Shown piece after piece: positions 12,281-25,400 of a stretch of 64,000 nucleotides of DNA; within the stretch, counting starts at the first letter, position 1; every line of letters begins with the position of its first letter. The notes under the pieces are model-generated. The model was not told where the DNA came from. It saw only the letters and a list, made by a program, of their open reading frames with translations, and ran no database searches. The stretch covers positions 1 to 64,000 of the forward strand of contig JARCOQ010000017.1 in NCBI GenBank assembly GCA_029207755.1, read 5' to 3'. A program made the translations under genes and the position numbers. This DNA is from Chamaea fasciata. Taxonomy: Eukaryota; Chordata; Aves; Passeriformes; Sylviidae.

Positions 12281-13622
12281 GGGGTTGAAGGGGCCCCCCC
12301 GCTCCAAACCCAGCACGGCCGCCTGCGTTGCGGCCCCCCAAAAACCCATGGCCGCCCCCCGAGCTGATATCGACCCCCCCACAGCATCATTGATCCCCAC
12401 CCGAGTGTCACTGACCCCCCCCAATGTCATTGATGCCCCCCCAGTATTCCATTGATCTTCCCTCACCGTCGCTGACGCCCCCCAAAATTCCATTGATCCC
12501 TCCCACTTGATCCCGCCCTTTTTCTCCCCTCACGTTTCCCGCCCTTTTTCTCCCCTCACGTTTCCCGCCCTTTTTCTCCCCTCACGTTTCCCGCCCTTTT
12601 TCGTGGGGAACGACCCCTGAGGGGGCCTGTGGAGGGATTCTGGAGGTCCGAGGGGTGAATTTGGGGTTTGGAGGGAGGTTTTGGGGGGTCCCAGGGATGG
12701 ATTTGGGGGTTTTTGGGGGTCCAAGGGATGGATTCGAGGGTCCCGGGGTGGATCTGGGGTCCTGGGGAGGTTTTGGGGGGTCCCAGGGGTGGATTTGGGG
12801 TTCATGGGGAGGGGTTTAGGGGTTTTATGGCGCCTCAGGGGTGAATTTGGGGTCCGGGGAGAGGTTTGGGGGGTTTTTTGGGGTCCCAGGGGTGAATCTG
12901 GGGTCTGGGGAGGGGTTTTTGGGGGTCCCTCACCTGCAGGGCGTCGCGGGGGTGGCAGGGGGAGGGGGCAGCGGGGGGGGCCCAGCGCCCACCCCCCCTT
13001 GGGCTTCAGGAGGGCGTCGATGAGACCGAAACAGCTCGGGGGGGGGGGGGGTCAAAAACGGGGGGGGTCACGGGCTGGAACCCCCCAGTGCCCCCCAAAC
13101 CACCCCCAGGGGCCCCCCCGACCTGCAGGAGCGCCCAAAACCCTCCTCAGGTTCCTTTGATGCCTCAAATGGGCCGCCCAAACCTCCCGAAGATCCCCCA
13201 AAAACACCCAAAGCAGCCCCCAGGACTCCCCCCAGACCCCCCAAAACCCCCCAAACCCCTCCAGGACAACTCGGGACCCCCAGGACCCCCCAAATCCGCT
13301 CCCCCGTCCCCCTGAGGCCTCGTTTGACCCGCTCCACGTTGCGGACAGGCAGCAGCTGATCAAGCCACAAGCACCAACACCTGCGGGACTGGGATGGACT
13401 GGGAGCACTGGGAGGGTGATCAGAGAGAACTGGGATGGACGGGGAGTGGACTGGGACGAACTGGCAGGCGTGTGGGGGTCCGTGGTGGGCACACGGTGCC
13501 TAACTGGTCTATACTGGGATGGGTCTAATGGCCCCAGGGGAGGGGGTGTGGCCACACTGGTCCAGACTGGGAGGGGTGTCACCATGGCGCCGGAGGCGGA
13601 GTCGAGGATTCGGGCGAGGCAG
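12281..13622 (-). repeat. 1.34-kb interspersed module, copy 2
   Basis: Second copy with the same order of parts: four CCCGCCC cores, G-rich tract, exon-like blocks C, B and A, and a poly-G run of 14. It has one C fewer than copy 1 in several C runs, and an A-to-C change next to block B (ACAAGCACC instead of ACAAGAACC). It looks identical to copy 3, which begins 2,797 bp downstream, so the pair is a recent tandem duplication. Confidence 0.9.
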
Positions 13623-15077
13623 GGACACCTAGGGGACAGCCAGGGCACTCCCAGGGACACCTAGGGGACACCAGGGCACCCCTGCGTACACCTAGGGGAC
13701 AGCGAGGGTACCCCTGGGTACACCTAGGGGACAGCGAGGGCACTTTTGGGGACAGCCAGGGCCCCCCAGGGACAGCCAGGGCACCCCCAGGGACACCTAG
13801 GGGACAGCCAGGGCACTCCCAGGGACACCTAAGGGACAGCCAGGGCACCCCCAGGGACACCTAAGGGACAGCCAGGGCACCCCCAGGGACACCTAGGGGA
13901 CAGCCAGGGCACCCCAGGGAGAGCCAGGGCACCCCCAGTGATACCTAGGGGACAGGCAAGGCACCCCCAGGGACACCTAGGGGACAGCCAGGGCACCCCA
14001 GGGACAGTCAGGGCACCCCCAGGGACACCCAGGGCCCCCCAGGGACACCTAGGGGACAGCCAGGGAACCTCCAGGGACACCTAAAGGACAGCCAAGGCAC
14101 TCCCAGGGACACGTAGGGGACAGCCAGGGCACCCCCAGGGACACCTAGGGGACAGCCAGGGAACCCCCAGGGACACCTAAAGGACAGCCAGGGCACCCCA
14201 GGGAGAGCCAGGGCCCCCACAGGGACACCTAGGGGACAGCCAGGGCACTCCCAGGGACACCTAGGGTCAGCCAGGGTACCCCCAGGGACACCTAGGGGAC
14301 AGCGAGGGTACCCCTGGGTACACCTAGGGGACAGCGAGGGCACTTTTGGGGACAGCCAGGGCCCCCCCAGGGACAGCCAGGGCACCCCCAGGGACACCTA
14401 GGGGACAGCCAGGGCACCCCCAGGGACAGCCAGGGAACCCCCAGGGACACCTAGGGGACAGCCAGGGAACCCCCAGGGACACCTAAGGGACAGCCAGGGC
14501 ACCCCAGGGAGAGCCAGGGTCCCCACAGGGACACCTAGGGGACAGCCAGGGCATCCCCAGGGACAGCCAGGGCACTACCCCGAAGACCTAGGGGACAGCA
14601 AGGGCACCCCAGGGACACCTAGGGGACAGCCAGGGAACCTCCAGGGACACCTAAAGGACAGCCAAGGCACTCCCAGGGACACATAGGGGACAGCCAGGGC
14701 ACCCCCAGGGACACCTAGGGGACAGCCCGGGGACCCCAAGGTGCACCTAGGGGACGGCAAGGGCACCCCAAGGGACAGCCGGGGCACCCCAAGGGACAGC
14801 TAGGGGACAGCCAGGGCACCCCAGGGACAGCCAGGGAACCCCCAGGGACACCTAGGGGACAGCCAGGGCACCCCTGGGGACACCTAGGGGACAGGGAGGG
14901 CACTTTCGGGGACAGCCAGGACACCCCCAGGGACAGCCAGGGGACAGCTGGGGCCCCCCCAGGGACACATACGGGACAGCCAGGGCCCCCCCAGGAACAG
15001 CCAGGGGACCCCCAGGGACACTTAGGGGACAGCCAGGGCCCCCAAGGGACACCTAGGGGACAGCCAGGGCACCCCCA
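13623..15077. repeat. Minisatellite between modules 2 and 3
   Basis: About 1.45 kb of the 32-bp-type array. It includes unusual units such as CCCCCAGTGATACCTAGGGG and the CACTACCCCGAAGACCTAGG variant near 14,573, which also occurs near 31,650 and 33,865. Compared with the array after module 3, this stretch keeps one extra 32-bp unit near 13,790-13,820. No gene seen. Confidence 0.92.
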
Positions 15078-16419
15078 GGGGTTGAAGGGGCCCCCCCGCT
15101 CCAAACCCAGCACGGCCGCCTGCGTTGCGGCCCCCCAAAAACCCATGGCCGCCCCCCGAGCTGATATCGACCCCCCCACAGCATCATTGATCCCCACCCG
15201 AGTGTCACTGACCCCCCCCAATGTCATTGATGCCCCCCCAGTATTCCATTGATCTTCCCTCACCGTCGCTGACGCCCCCCAAAATTCCATTGATCCCTCC
15301 CACTTGATCCCGCCCTTTTTCTCCCCTCACGTTTCCCGCCCTTTTTCTCCCCTCACGTTTCCCGCCCTTTTTCTCCCCTCACGTTTCCCGCCCTTTTTCG
15401 TGGGGAACGACCCCTGAGGGGGCCTGTGGAGGGATTCTGGAGGTCCGAGGGGTGAATTTGGGGTTTGGAGGGAGGTTTTGGGGGGTCCCAGGGATGGATT
15501 TGGGGGTTTTTGGGGGTCCAAGGGATGGATTCGAGGGTCCCGGGGTGGATCTGGGGTCCTGGGGAGGTTTTGGGGGGTCCCAGGGGTGGATTTGGGGTTC
15601 ATGGGGAGGGGTTTAGGGGTTTTATGGCGCCTCAGGGGTGAATTTGGGGTCCGGGGAGAGGTTTGGGGGGTTTTTTGGGGTCCCAGGGGTGAATCTGGGG
15701 TCTGGGGAGGGGTTTTTGGGGGTCCCTCACCTGCAGGGCGTCGCGGGGGTGGCAGGGGGAGGGGGCAGCGGGGGGGGCCCAGCGCCCACCCCCCCTTGGG
15801 CTTCAGGAGGGCGTCGATGAGACCGAAACAGCTCGGGGGGGGGGGGGGTCAAAAACGGGGGGGGTCACGGGCTGGAACCCCCCAGTGCCCCCCAAACCAC
15901 CCCCAGGGGCCCCCCCGACCTGCAGGAGCGCCCAAAACCCTCCTCAGGTTCCTTTGATGCCTCAAATGGGCCGCCCAAACCTCCCGAAGATCCCCCAAAA
16001 ACACCCAAAGCAGCCCCCAGGACTCCCCCCAGACCCCCCAAAACCCCCCAAACCCCTCCAGGACAACTCGGGACCCCCAGGACCCCCCAAATCCGCTCCC
16101 CCGTCCCCCTGAGGCCTCGTTTGACCCGCTCCACGTTGCGGACAGGCAGCAGCTGATCAAGCCACAAGCACCAACACCTGCGGGACTGGGATGGACTGGG
16201 AGCACTGGGAGGGTGATCAGAGAGAACTGGGATGGACGGGGAGTGGACTGGGACGAACTGGCAGGCGTGTGGGGGTCCGTGGTGGGCACACGGTGCCTAA
16301 CTGGTCTATACTGGGATGGGTCTAATGGCCCCAGGGGAGGGGGTGTGGCCACACTGGTCCAGACTGGGAGGGGTGTCACCATGGCGCCGGAGGCGGAGTC
16401 GAGGATTCGGGCGAGGCAG
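15078..16419 (-). repeat. 1.34-kb interspersed module, copy 3
   Basis: Same composition and length (1,342 bp) as copy 2 at an offset of exactly 2,797 bp, and I found no difference between them by eye. It carries four CCCGCCC cores, a poly-G run of 14, and all three exon-like blocks with intact GT/AG-type signals. Confidence 0.9.
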
Positions 16420-19400
16420 GGACACCTAGGGGACAGCCAGGGCACTCCCAGGGACACCTAGGGGACACCAGGGCACCCCTGCGTACACCTAGGGGACAGC
16501 GAGGGTACCCCTGGGTACACCTAGGGGACAGCGAGGGCACTTTTGGGGACAGCCAGGGCCCCCCAGGGACAGCCAGGGCACTCCCAGGGACACCTAAGGG
16601 ACAGCCAGGGCACCCCCAGGGACACCTAAGGGACAGCCAGGGCACCCCCAGGGACACCTAGGGGACAGCCAGGGCACCCCAGGGAGAGCCAGGGCACCCC
16701 CAGTGATACCTAGGGGACAGGCAAGGCACCCCCAGGGACACCTAGGGGACAGCCAGGGCACCCCAGGGACAGTCAGGGCACCCCCAGGGACACCCAGGGC
16801 CCCCCAGGGACACCTAGGGGACAGCCAGGGAACCTCCAGGGACACCTAAAGGACAGCCAAGGCACTCCCAGGGACACGTAGGGGACAGCCAGGGCACCCC
16901 CAGGGACACCTAGGGGACAGCCAGGGAACCCCCAGGGACACCTAAAGGACAGCCAGGGCACCCCAGGGAGAGCCAGGGCCCCCACAGGGACACCTAGGGG
17001 ACAGCCAGGGCACTCCCAGGGACACCTAGGGTCAGCCAGGGTACCCCCAGGGACACCTAGGGGACAGCGAGGGTACCCCTGGGTACACCTAGGGGACAGC
17101 GAGGGCACTTTTGGGGACAGCCAGGGCCCCCCCAGGGACAGCCAGGGCACCCCCAGGGACACCTAGGGGACAGCCAGGGCACCCCCAGGGACACCTAGGG
17201 GACAGCCAGGGAACCCCCAGGGACACCTAAGGGACAGCCAGGGCACCCCCAGGGACGCTTAGGGGACAGTCAGGGCACCCCAGGGACAGCCAGGGAACCC
17301 CCAGGGACACCCAGGGCCCCCCAGGGACACCTAGGGGACAGCCAGGGAACCTCCAGGGACACCTAAAGAACAGCCAAGGCACTCCCAGGGACACGTAGGG
17401 GACAGCCAGGGCACCCCCAGGGACACCTAGGGGACAGCCAGGGTACCCCCAGGGACACCTAGGGGACAGCCAGGGAACCCCCAGGGACACCTAAGGGACA
17501 GCCAGGGCACCCCAGGGAGAGCCAGGGCCCCCACAGGGACACCTAGGGGACAGCCAGGGCATCCTCAGGGACACCTAAGGGATAGCCAGGGCACCCCCTG
17601 GGACACCTAGGGGACACCAGGGCACCCCTGGGTACACCTAGGGGACAGCGAGGGTACCCCTGGGTACACCTAGGGGACAGCGAGGGCACTTTTGGGGACA
17701 GCCAGGGCCACCCCAGGGACAGCCAGGGCACTCCCAGGGACACCTAGGGGAAACCAGGGCACCCCTGGGTACACCTAGGGGACAGCGAGGGTACCCCTGG
17801 GTACACCTATGGGACAGCGAGGGCACTTTTGGGGACAGCCAGGGCCCCCCCAGGGACAGCCAGGGCACCCCCAGGGACACCTAGGGGACAGCCAGGGCAC
17901 CCCCAGGGACACCTAGGGGACAGCCAGGGAACCCCCAGGGACACCTAAGGGACAGCCAGGGCACCCCCAGGGACGCTTAGGGGACAGTCAGGGCACCCCA
18001 AGGACAGCCAGGGAACCTCCAGGGACACCTAGGGGACAGCCAGGGCACCCCAGGGACACCCAGGGCCCCCCAGGGACACCTAGGGGACAGCCAGGGAACC
18101 TCCAGGGACACCTAAAGGACAGCCAAGGCACTCCCAGGGACACCTAGGGGACAGCTAGGGAACCCCCAGGGACACCTAAGGGACAGCCAGGGCACCCCAG
18201 GGACACCTAAGGGAGAGCCAGGGCACCCCAGGGACAGCCAGGGAACCCCCAGGGACACCTAGGGGACAGCCAGGGCATCCTCAGGGACACCTAAGGGAGA
18301 GCCAGGGCACCCCCAGGGACGCCTAGGGGACAGTCAGGGCACCCCAGGGACAGCCAGGGCACTCCCAGGGACAGCCAGGGCACCCCCAGGGACAGCCACG
18401 GGACAGCCAGGGAACCCCCAGAAACACCTAGGGGACAGCCAGGGCATCCTCAGGGACACCTAAGGGAGAGCCAGGGCACCCCCAGGGACACCTAGGGGAA
18501 ACCAGGGCACCCCTGGGTACACCTAGGGGACAGCGAGGGTACCCCTGGGTACACCTAGGGGACAGCGAGGGCACTTTTGGGGACAGCCAGGGCCACCCCA
18601 GGGACAGCCAGGGCACCCCCAGGGACACCTAGGGGACAGCCAGGGCACTCCCAGGGACACCTAGGGGACACCAGGGCACCCCTGGGTACACCTAGGGGAC
18701 AGCGAGGGTACCCCTGGGTACACCTATGGGACAGCGAGGGCACTTTTGGGGACAGCCAGGGCCCCCCCAGGGACAGCCAGGGCACCCCCAGGGACACCTA
18801 GGGGACAGCCAGGGCACCCCCAGGGACACCTAGGGGACAGCCAGGGCACCCCCAGGGACACCTAAGGGACAGCCAGGGCACCCCCAGGGACGCTTAGGGG
18901 ACAGTCAGGGCACCCCAAGGACAGCCAGGGAACCCTCAGGGACACCTAGGGGACAGCCAGGGCACCCCAGGGACACCCAGGGCCCCCCAGGGACACCTAG
19001 GGGACAGCCAGGGAACCTCCAGGGACACCTAAAGGACAGCCAAGGCACTCCCAGGGACACCTAGGGGACAGCTAGGGAACCCCCAGGGACACCTAAGGGA
19101 CAGCCAGGGCACCCCAGGGAGAGCCAGGGCCCCCACAGGGACACCTAGGGGACAGCCAGGGAACCCCCAGGGACACCTAAGGGACAGCCAGGGCATCCTC
19201 AGGGACACCTAAGGGAGAGCCAGGGCACCCCAGGGACAGCCAGGGAACCCCCAGGGACACCTAGGGGACAGCCAGGGCATCCTCAGGGACACCTAAGGGA
19301 TAGCCAGGGCACCCCCTGGGACACCTAGGGGACACCAGGGCACCCCTGGGTACACCTAGGGGACAGCGAGGGTACCCCTGGGTACACCTAGGGGACAGCG

Positions 19401-22400
19401 AGGGCACTTTTGGGGACAGCCAGGGCCACCCCAGGGACAGCCAGGGCACTCCCAGGGACACCTAGGGGACACCAGGGCACCCCTGGGTACACCTAGGGGA
19501 CAGCGAGGGTACCCCTGGGTACACCTATGGGACAGCGAGGGCACTTTTGGGGACAGCCAGGGCCCCCCCAGGGACAGCCAGGGCACCCCCAGGGACACCT
19601 AGGGGACAGCCAGGGCACCCCCAGGGACACCTAGGGGACAGCCAGGGAACCCCCAGGGACACCTAAGGGACAGCCAGGGCACCCCCAGGGACGCTTAGGG
19701 GACAGTCAGGGCACCCCAAGGACAGCCAGGGAACCTCCAGGGACACCTAGGGGACAGCCAGGGCACCCCAGGGACACCCAGGGCCCCCCAGGGACACCTA
19801 GGGGACAGCCAGGGAACCTCCAGGGACACCTAAAGGACAGCCAAGGCACTCCCAGGGACACCTAGGGGACAGCTAGGGAACCCCCAGGGACACCTAAGGG
19901 ACAGCCAGGGCACCCCAGGGACACCTAAGGGAGAGCCAGGGCACCCCAGGGACAGCCAGGGAACCCCCAGGGACACCTAGGGGACAGCCAGGGCATCCTC
20001 AGGGACACCTAAGGGAGAGCCAGGGCACCCCCAGGGACGCCTAGGGGACAGTCAGGGCACCCCAGGGACAGCCAGGGCACTCCCAGGGACAGCCAGGGCA
20101 CCCCCAGGGACAGCCACGGGACAGCCAGGGAACCCCCAGAAACACCTAGGGGACAGCCAGGGCATCCTCAGGGACACCTAAGGGAGAGCCAGGGCACCCC
20201 CAGGGACACCTAGGGGAAACCAGGGCACCCCTGGGTACACCTAGGGGACAGCGAGGGTACCCCTGGGTACACCTAGGGGACAGCGAGGGCACTTTTGGGG
20301 ACAGCCAGGGCCACCCCAGGGACAGCCAGGGCACCCCCAGGGACACCTAGGGGACAGCCAGGGCACTCCCAGGGACACCTAGGGGACACCAGGGCACCCC
20401 TGGGTACACCTAGGGGACAGCGAGGGTACCCCTGGGTACACCTATGGGACAGCGAGGGCACTTTTGGGGACAGCCAGGGCCCCCCCAGGGACAGCCAGGG
20501 CACCCCCAGGGACACCTAGGGGACAGCCAGGGCACCCCCAGGGACACCTAGGGGACAGCCAGGGCACCCCCAGGGACACCTAGGGGACAGCCAGGGAACC
20601 CCCAGGGACACCTAAGGGACAGCCAGGGCACCCCCAGGGACGCTTAGGGGACAGTCAGGGCACCCCAAGGACAGCCAGGGAACCCTCAGGGACACCTAGG
20701 GGACAGCCAGGGCACCCCAGGGACACCCAGGGCCCCCCAGGGACACCTAGGGGACAGCCAGGGAACCTCCAGGGACACCTAAAGGACAGCCAAGGCATTC
20801 CCAGGGACACCTAGGGGACAGATAGGGAACCCCCAGGGACACCTAAGGGACAGCCAGGGCACCCCAGGGAGAGCCAGGGCCCCCACAGGGACACCTAGGG
20901 GACAGCCAGGGAACCCCCAGGGACACCTAAGGGACAGCCAGGGCATCCTCAGGGACACCTAAGGGAGAGCCAGGGCACCCCAGGGACAGCCAGGGAACCC
21001 CCAGGGACACCTAGGGGACAGCCAGGGCACTCCCAGGGACACCTAGGGGACACCAGGGCACCCCTGGGTACACCTAGGGGACAGCGAGGGTACCCCTGGG
21101 TACACCTAGGGGACAGCGAGGGCACTTTTGGGGACAGCCAGGGCCCCCCCAGGGACAGCCAGGGCACCCCCAGGGACACCTAGGGGACAGCCAGGGCACC
21201 CCCAGGGACACCTAGGGGACAGCCAGGGAACCCCCAGGGACACCTAAGGGACAGCCAGGGCACCCCCAGGGACGCTTAGGGGACAGTCAGGGCACCCCAG
21301 GGACAGCCAGGGAACCCCCAGGGACACCCAGGGCCCCCCAGGGACACCTAGGGGACAGCCAGGGAACCTCCAGGGACACCTAAAGAACAGCCAAGGCACT
21401 CCCAGGGACACGTAGGGGACAGCCAGGGCACCCCCAGGGACACCTAGGGGACAGCCAGGGTACCCCCAGGGACACCTAGGGGACAGCCAGGGAACCCCCA
21501 GGGACACCTAAGGGACAGCCAGGGCACCCCAGGGAGAGCCAGGGCCCCCACAGGGACACCTAGGGGACAGCCAGGGCATCCTCAGGGACACCTAAGGGAT
21601 AGCCAGGGCACCCCCTGGGACACCTAGGGGACACCAGGGCACCCCTGGGTACACCTAGGGGACAGCGAGGGTACCCCTGGGTACACCTAGGGGACAGCGA
21701 GGGCACTTTTGGGGACAGCCAGGGCCACCCCAGGGACAGCCAGGGCACTCCCAGGGACACCTAGGGGACACCAGGGCACCCCTGGGTACACCTAGGGGAC
21801 AGCGAGGGTACCCCTGGGTACACCTATGGGACAGCGAGGGCACTTTTGGGGACAGCCAGGGCCCCCCCAGGGACAGCCAGGGCACCCCCAGGGACACCTA
21901 GGGGACAGCCAGGGCACCCCCAGGGACACCTAGGGGACAGCCAGGGAACCCCCAGGGACACCTAAGGGACAGCCAGGGCACCCCCAGGGACGCTTAGGGG
22001 ACAGTCAGGGCACCCCAAGGACAGCCAGGGAACCTCCAGGGACACCTAGGGGACAGCCAGGGCACCCCAGGGACACCCAGGGCCCCCCAGGGACACCTAG
22101 GGGACAGCCAGGGAACCTCCAGGGACACCTAAAGGACAGCCAAGGCACTCCCAGGGACACCTAGGGGACAGCTAGGGAACCCCCAGGGACACCTAAGGGA
22201 CAGCCAGGGCACCCCAGGGACACCTAAGGGAGAGCCAGGGCACCCCAGGGACAGCCAGGGAACCCCCAGGGACACCTAGGGGACAGCCAGGGCATCCTCA
22301 GGGACACCTAAGGGAGAGCCAGGGCACCCCCAGGGACGCCTAGGGGACAGTCAGGGCACCCCAGGGACAGCCAGGGCACTCCCAGGGACAGCCAGGGCAC

Positions 22401-25400
22401 CCCCAGGGACAGCCACGGGACAGCCAGGGAACCCCCAGAAACACCTAGGGGACAGCCAGGGCATCCTCAGGGACACCTAAGGGAGAGCCAGGGCACCCCC
22501 AGGGACACCTAGGGGAAACCAGGGCACCCCTGGGTACACCTAGGGGACAGCGAGGGTACCCCTGGGTACACCTAGGGGACAGCGAGGGCACTTTTGGGGA
22601 CAGCCAGGGCCACCCCAGGGACAGCCAGGGCACCCCCAGGGACACCTAGGGGACAGCCAGGGCACTCCCAGGGACACCTAGGGGACACCAGGGCACCCCT
22701 GGGTACACCTAGGGGACAGCGAGGGTACCCCTGGGTACACCTATGGGACAGCGAGGGCACTTTTGGGGACAGCCAGGGCCCCCCCAGGGACAGCCAGGGC
22801 ACCCCCAGGGACACCTAGGGGACAGCCAGGGCACCCCCAGGGACACCTAGGGGACAGCCAGGGCACCCCCAGGGACACCTAAGGGACAGCCAGGGCACCC
22901 CCAGGGACGCTTAGGGGACAGTCAGGGCACCCCAAGGACAGCCAGGGAACCCTCAGGGACACCTAGGGGACAGCCAGGGCACCCCAGGGACACCCAGGGC
23001 CCCCCAGGGACACCTAGGGGACAGCCAGGGAACCTCCAGGGACACCTAAAGGACAGCCAAGGCACTCCCAGGGACACCTAGGGGACAGCTAGGGAACCCC
23101 CAGGGACACCTAAGGGACAGCCAGGGCACCCCAGGGAGAGCAAGGGCCCCCACAGGGACACCTAGGGGACAGCCAGGGAACCCCCAGGGACACCTAAGGG
23201 ACAGCCAGGGCATCCTCAGGGACACCTAAGGGAGAGCCAGGGCACCCCAGGGACAGCCAGGGAACCCCCAGGGACACCTAGGGGACACCAGGGCACCCCT
23301 GGGTACACCTAGGGGACAGCGAGGGTACCCCTGGGTACACCTATGGGACAGCGAGGGCACTTTTGGGGACAGCCAGGGCCCCCCCAGGGACAGCCAGGGC
23401 ACCCCCAGGGACACCTAGGGGACAGCCAGGGCACCCCCAGGGACACCTAGGGGACAGCCAGGGAACCCCCAGGGACACCTAAGGGACAGCCAGGGCACCC
23501 CCAGGGACGCTTAGGGGACAGTCAGGGCACCCCAAGGACAGCCAGGGAACCTCCAGGGACACCTAGGGGACAGCCAGGGCACCCCAGGGACACCCAGGGC
23601 CCCCCAGGGACACCTAGGGGACAGCCAGGGCACCCCCAGGGACACCTAGGGGACAGCCAAGGCACTCCCAGGGACACCTAGGGGACAGCGAGGGTACCCC
23701 CAGGGACACCTAAGGGACAGCCAGGGCACCCCAGGGACACCTAAGGGAGAGCCAGGGCACCCCAGGGACAGCCAGGGAACCCCCAGGGACACCTAGGGGA
23801 CAGCCAGGGCATCCTCAGGGACACCTAAGGGAGAGCCAGGGCACCCCCAGGGACGCCTAGGGGACAGTCAGGGCACCCCAGGGACAGCCAGGGCACTCCC
23901 AGGGACAGCCAGGGCACCCCCAGGGACAGCCACGGGACAGCCAGGGAACCCCCAGAAACACCTAGGGGACAGCCAGGGCATCCTCAGGGACACCTAAGGG
24001 AGAGCCAGGGCACCCCCAGGGACACCTAGGGGAAACCAGGGCACCCCTGGGTACACCTAGGGGACAGCGAGGGTACCCCTGGGTACACCTAGGGGACAGC
24101 GAGGGCACTTTTGGGGACAGCCAGGGCCACCCCAGGGACAGCCAGGGCACCCCCAGGGACACCTAGGGGACAGCCAGGGCACTCCCAGGGACACCTAGGG
24201 GACACCAGGGCACCCCTGGGTACACCTAGGGGACAGCGAGGGTACCCCTGGGTACACCTATGGGACAGCGAGGGCACTTTTGGGGACAGCCAGGGCCCCC
24301 CCAGGGACAGCCAGGGCACCCCCAGGGACACCTAGGGGACAGCCAGGGCACCCCCAGGGACACCTAGGGGACAGCCAGGGCACCCCCAGGGACACCTAGG
24401 GGACAGCCAGGGAACCCCCAGGGACACCTAAGGGACAGCCAGGGCACCCCCAGGGACGCTTAGGGGACAGTCAGGGCACCCCAAGGACAGCCAGGGAACC
24501 CTCAGGGACACCTAGGGGACAGCCAGGGCACCCCAGGGACACCCAGGGCCCCCCAGGGACACCTAGGGGACAGCCAGGGAACCTCCAGGGACACCTAAAG
24601 GACAGCCAAGGCATTCCCAGGGACACCTAGGGGACAGATAGGGAACCCCCAGGGACACCTAAGGGACAGCCAGGGCACCCCAGGGAGAGCCAGGGCCCCC
24701 ACAGGGACACCTAGGGGACAGCCAGGGAACCCCCAGGGACACCTAAGGGACAGCCAGAGCATCCTCAGGGACACCTAAGGGAGAGCCAGGGCACCCCAGG
24801 GACAGCCAGGGAACCCCCAGGGACACCTAGGGGACAGCCAGGGCACTCCCAGGGACACCTAGGGGACACCAGGGCACCCCTGGGTACACCTAGGGGACAG
24901 CGAGGGTACCCCTGGGTACACCTAGGGGACAGCGAGGGCACTTTTGGGGACAGCCAGGGCCCCCCCAGGGACAGCCAGGGCACCCCCAGGGACACCTAGG
25001 GGACAGCCAGGGCACCCCCAGGGACACCTAGGGGACAGCCAGGGAACCCCCAGGGACACCTAAGGGACAGCCAGGGCACCCCCAGGGACGCTTAGGGGAC
25101 AGTCAGGGCACCCCAGGGACAGCCAGGGAACCCCCAGGGACACCCAGGGCCCCCCAGGGACACCTAGGGGACAGCCAGGGAACCTCCAGGGACACCTAAA
25201 GAACAGCCAAGGCACTCCCAGGGACACGTAGGGGACAGCCAGGGCACCCCCAGGGACACCTAGGGGACAGCCAGGGTACCCCCAGGGACACCTAGGGGAC
25301 AGCCAGGGAACCCCCAGGGACACCTAAGGGACAGCCAGGGCACCCCAGGGAGAGCCAGGGCCCCCACAGGGACACCTAGGGGACAGCCAGGGCATCCTCA

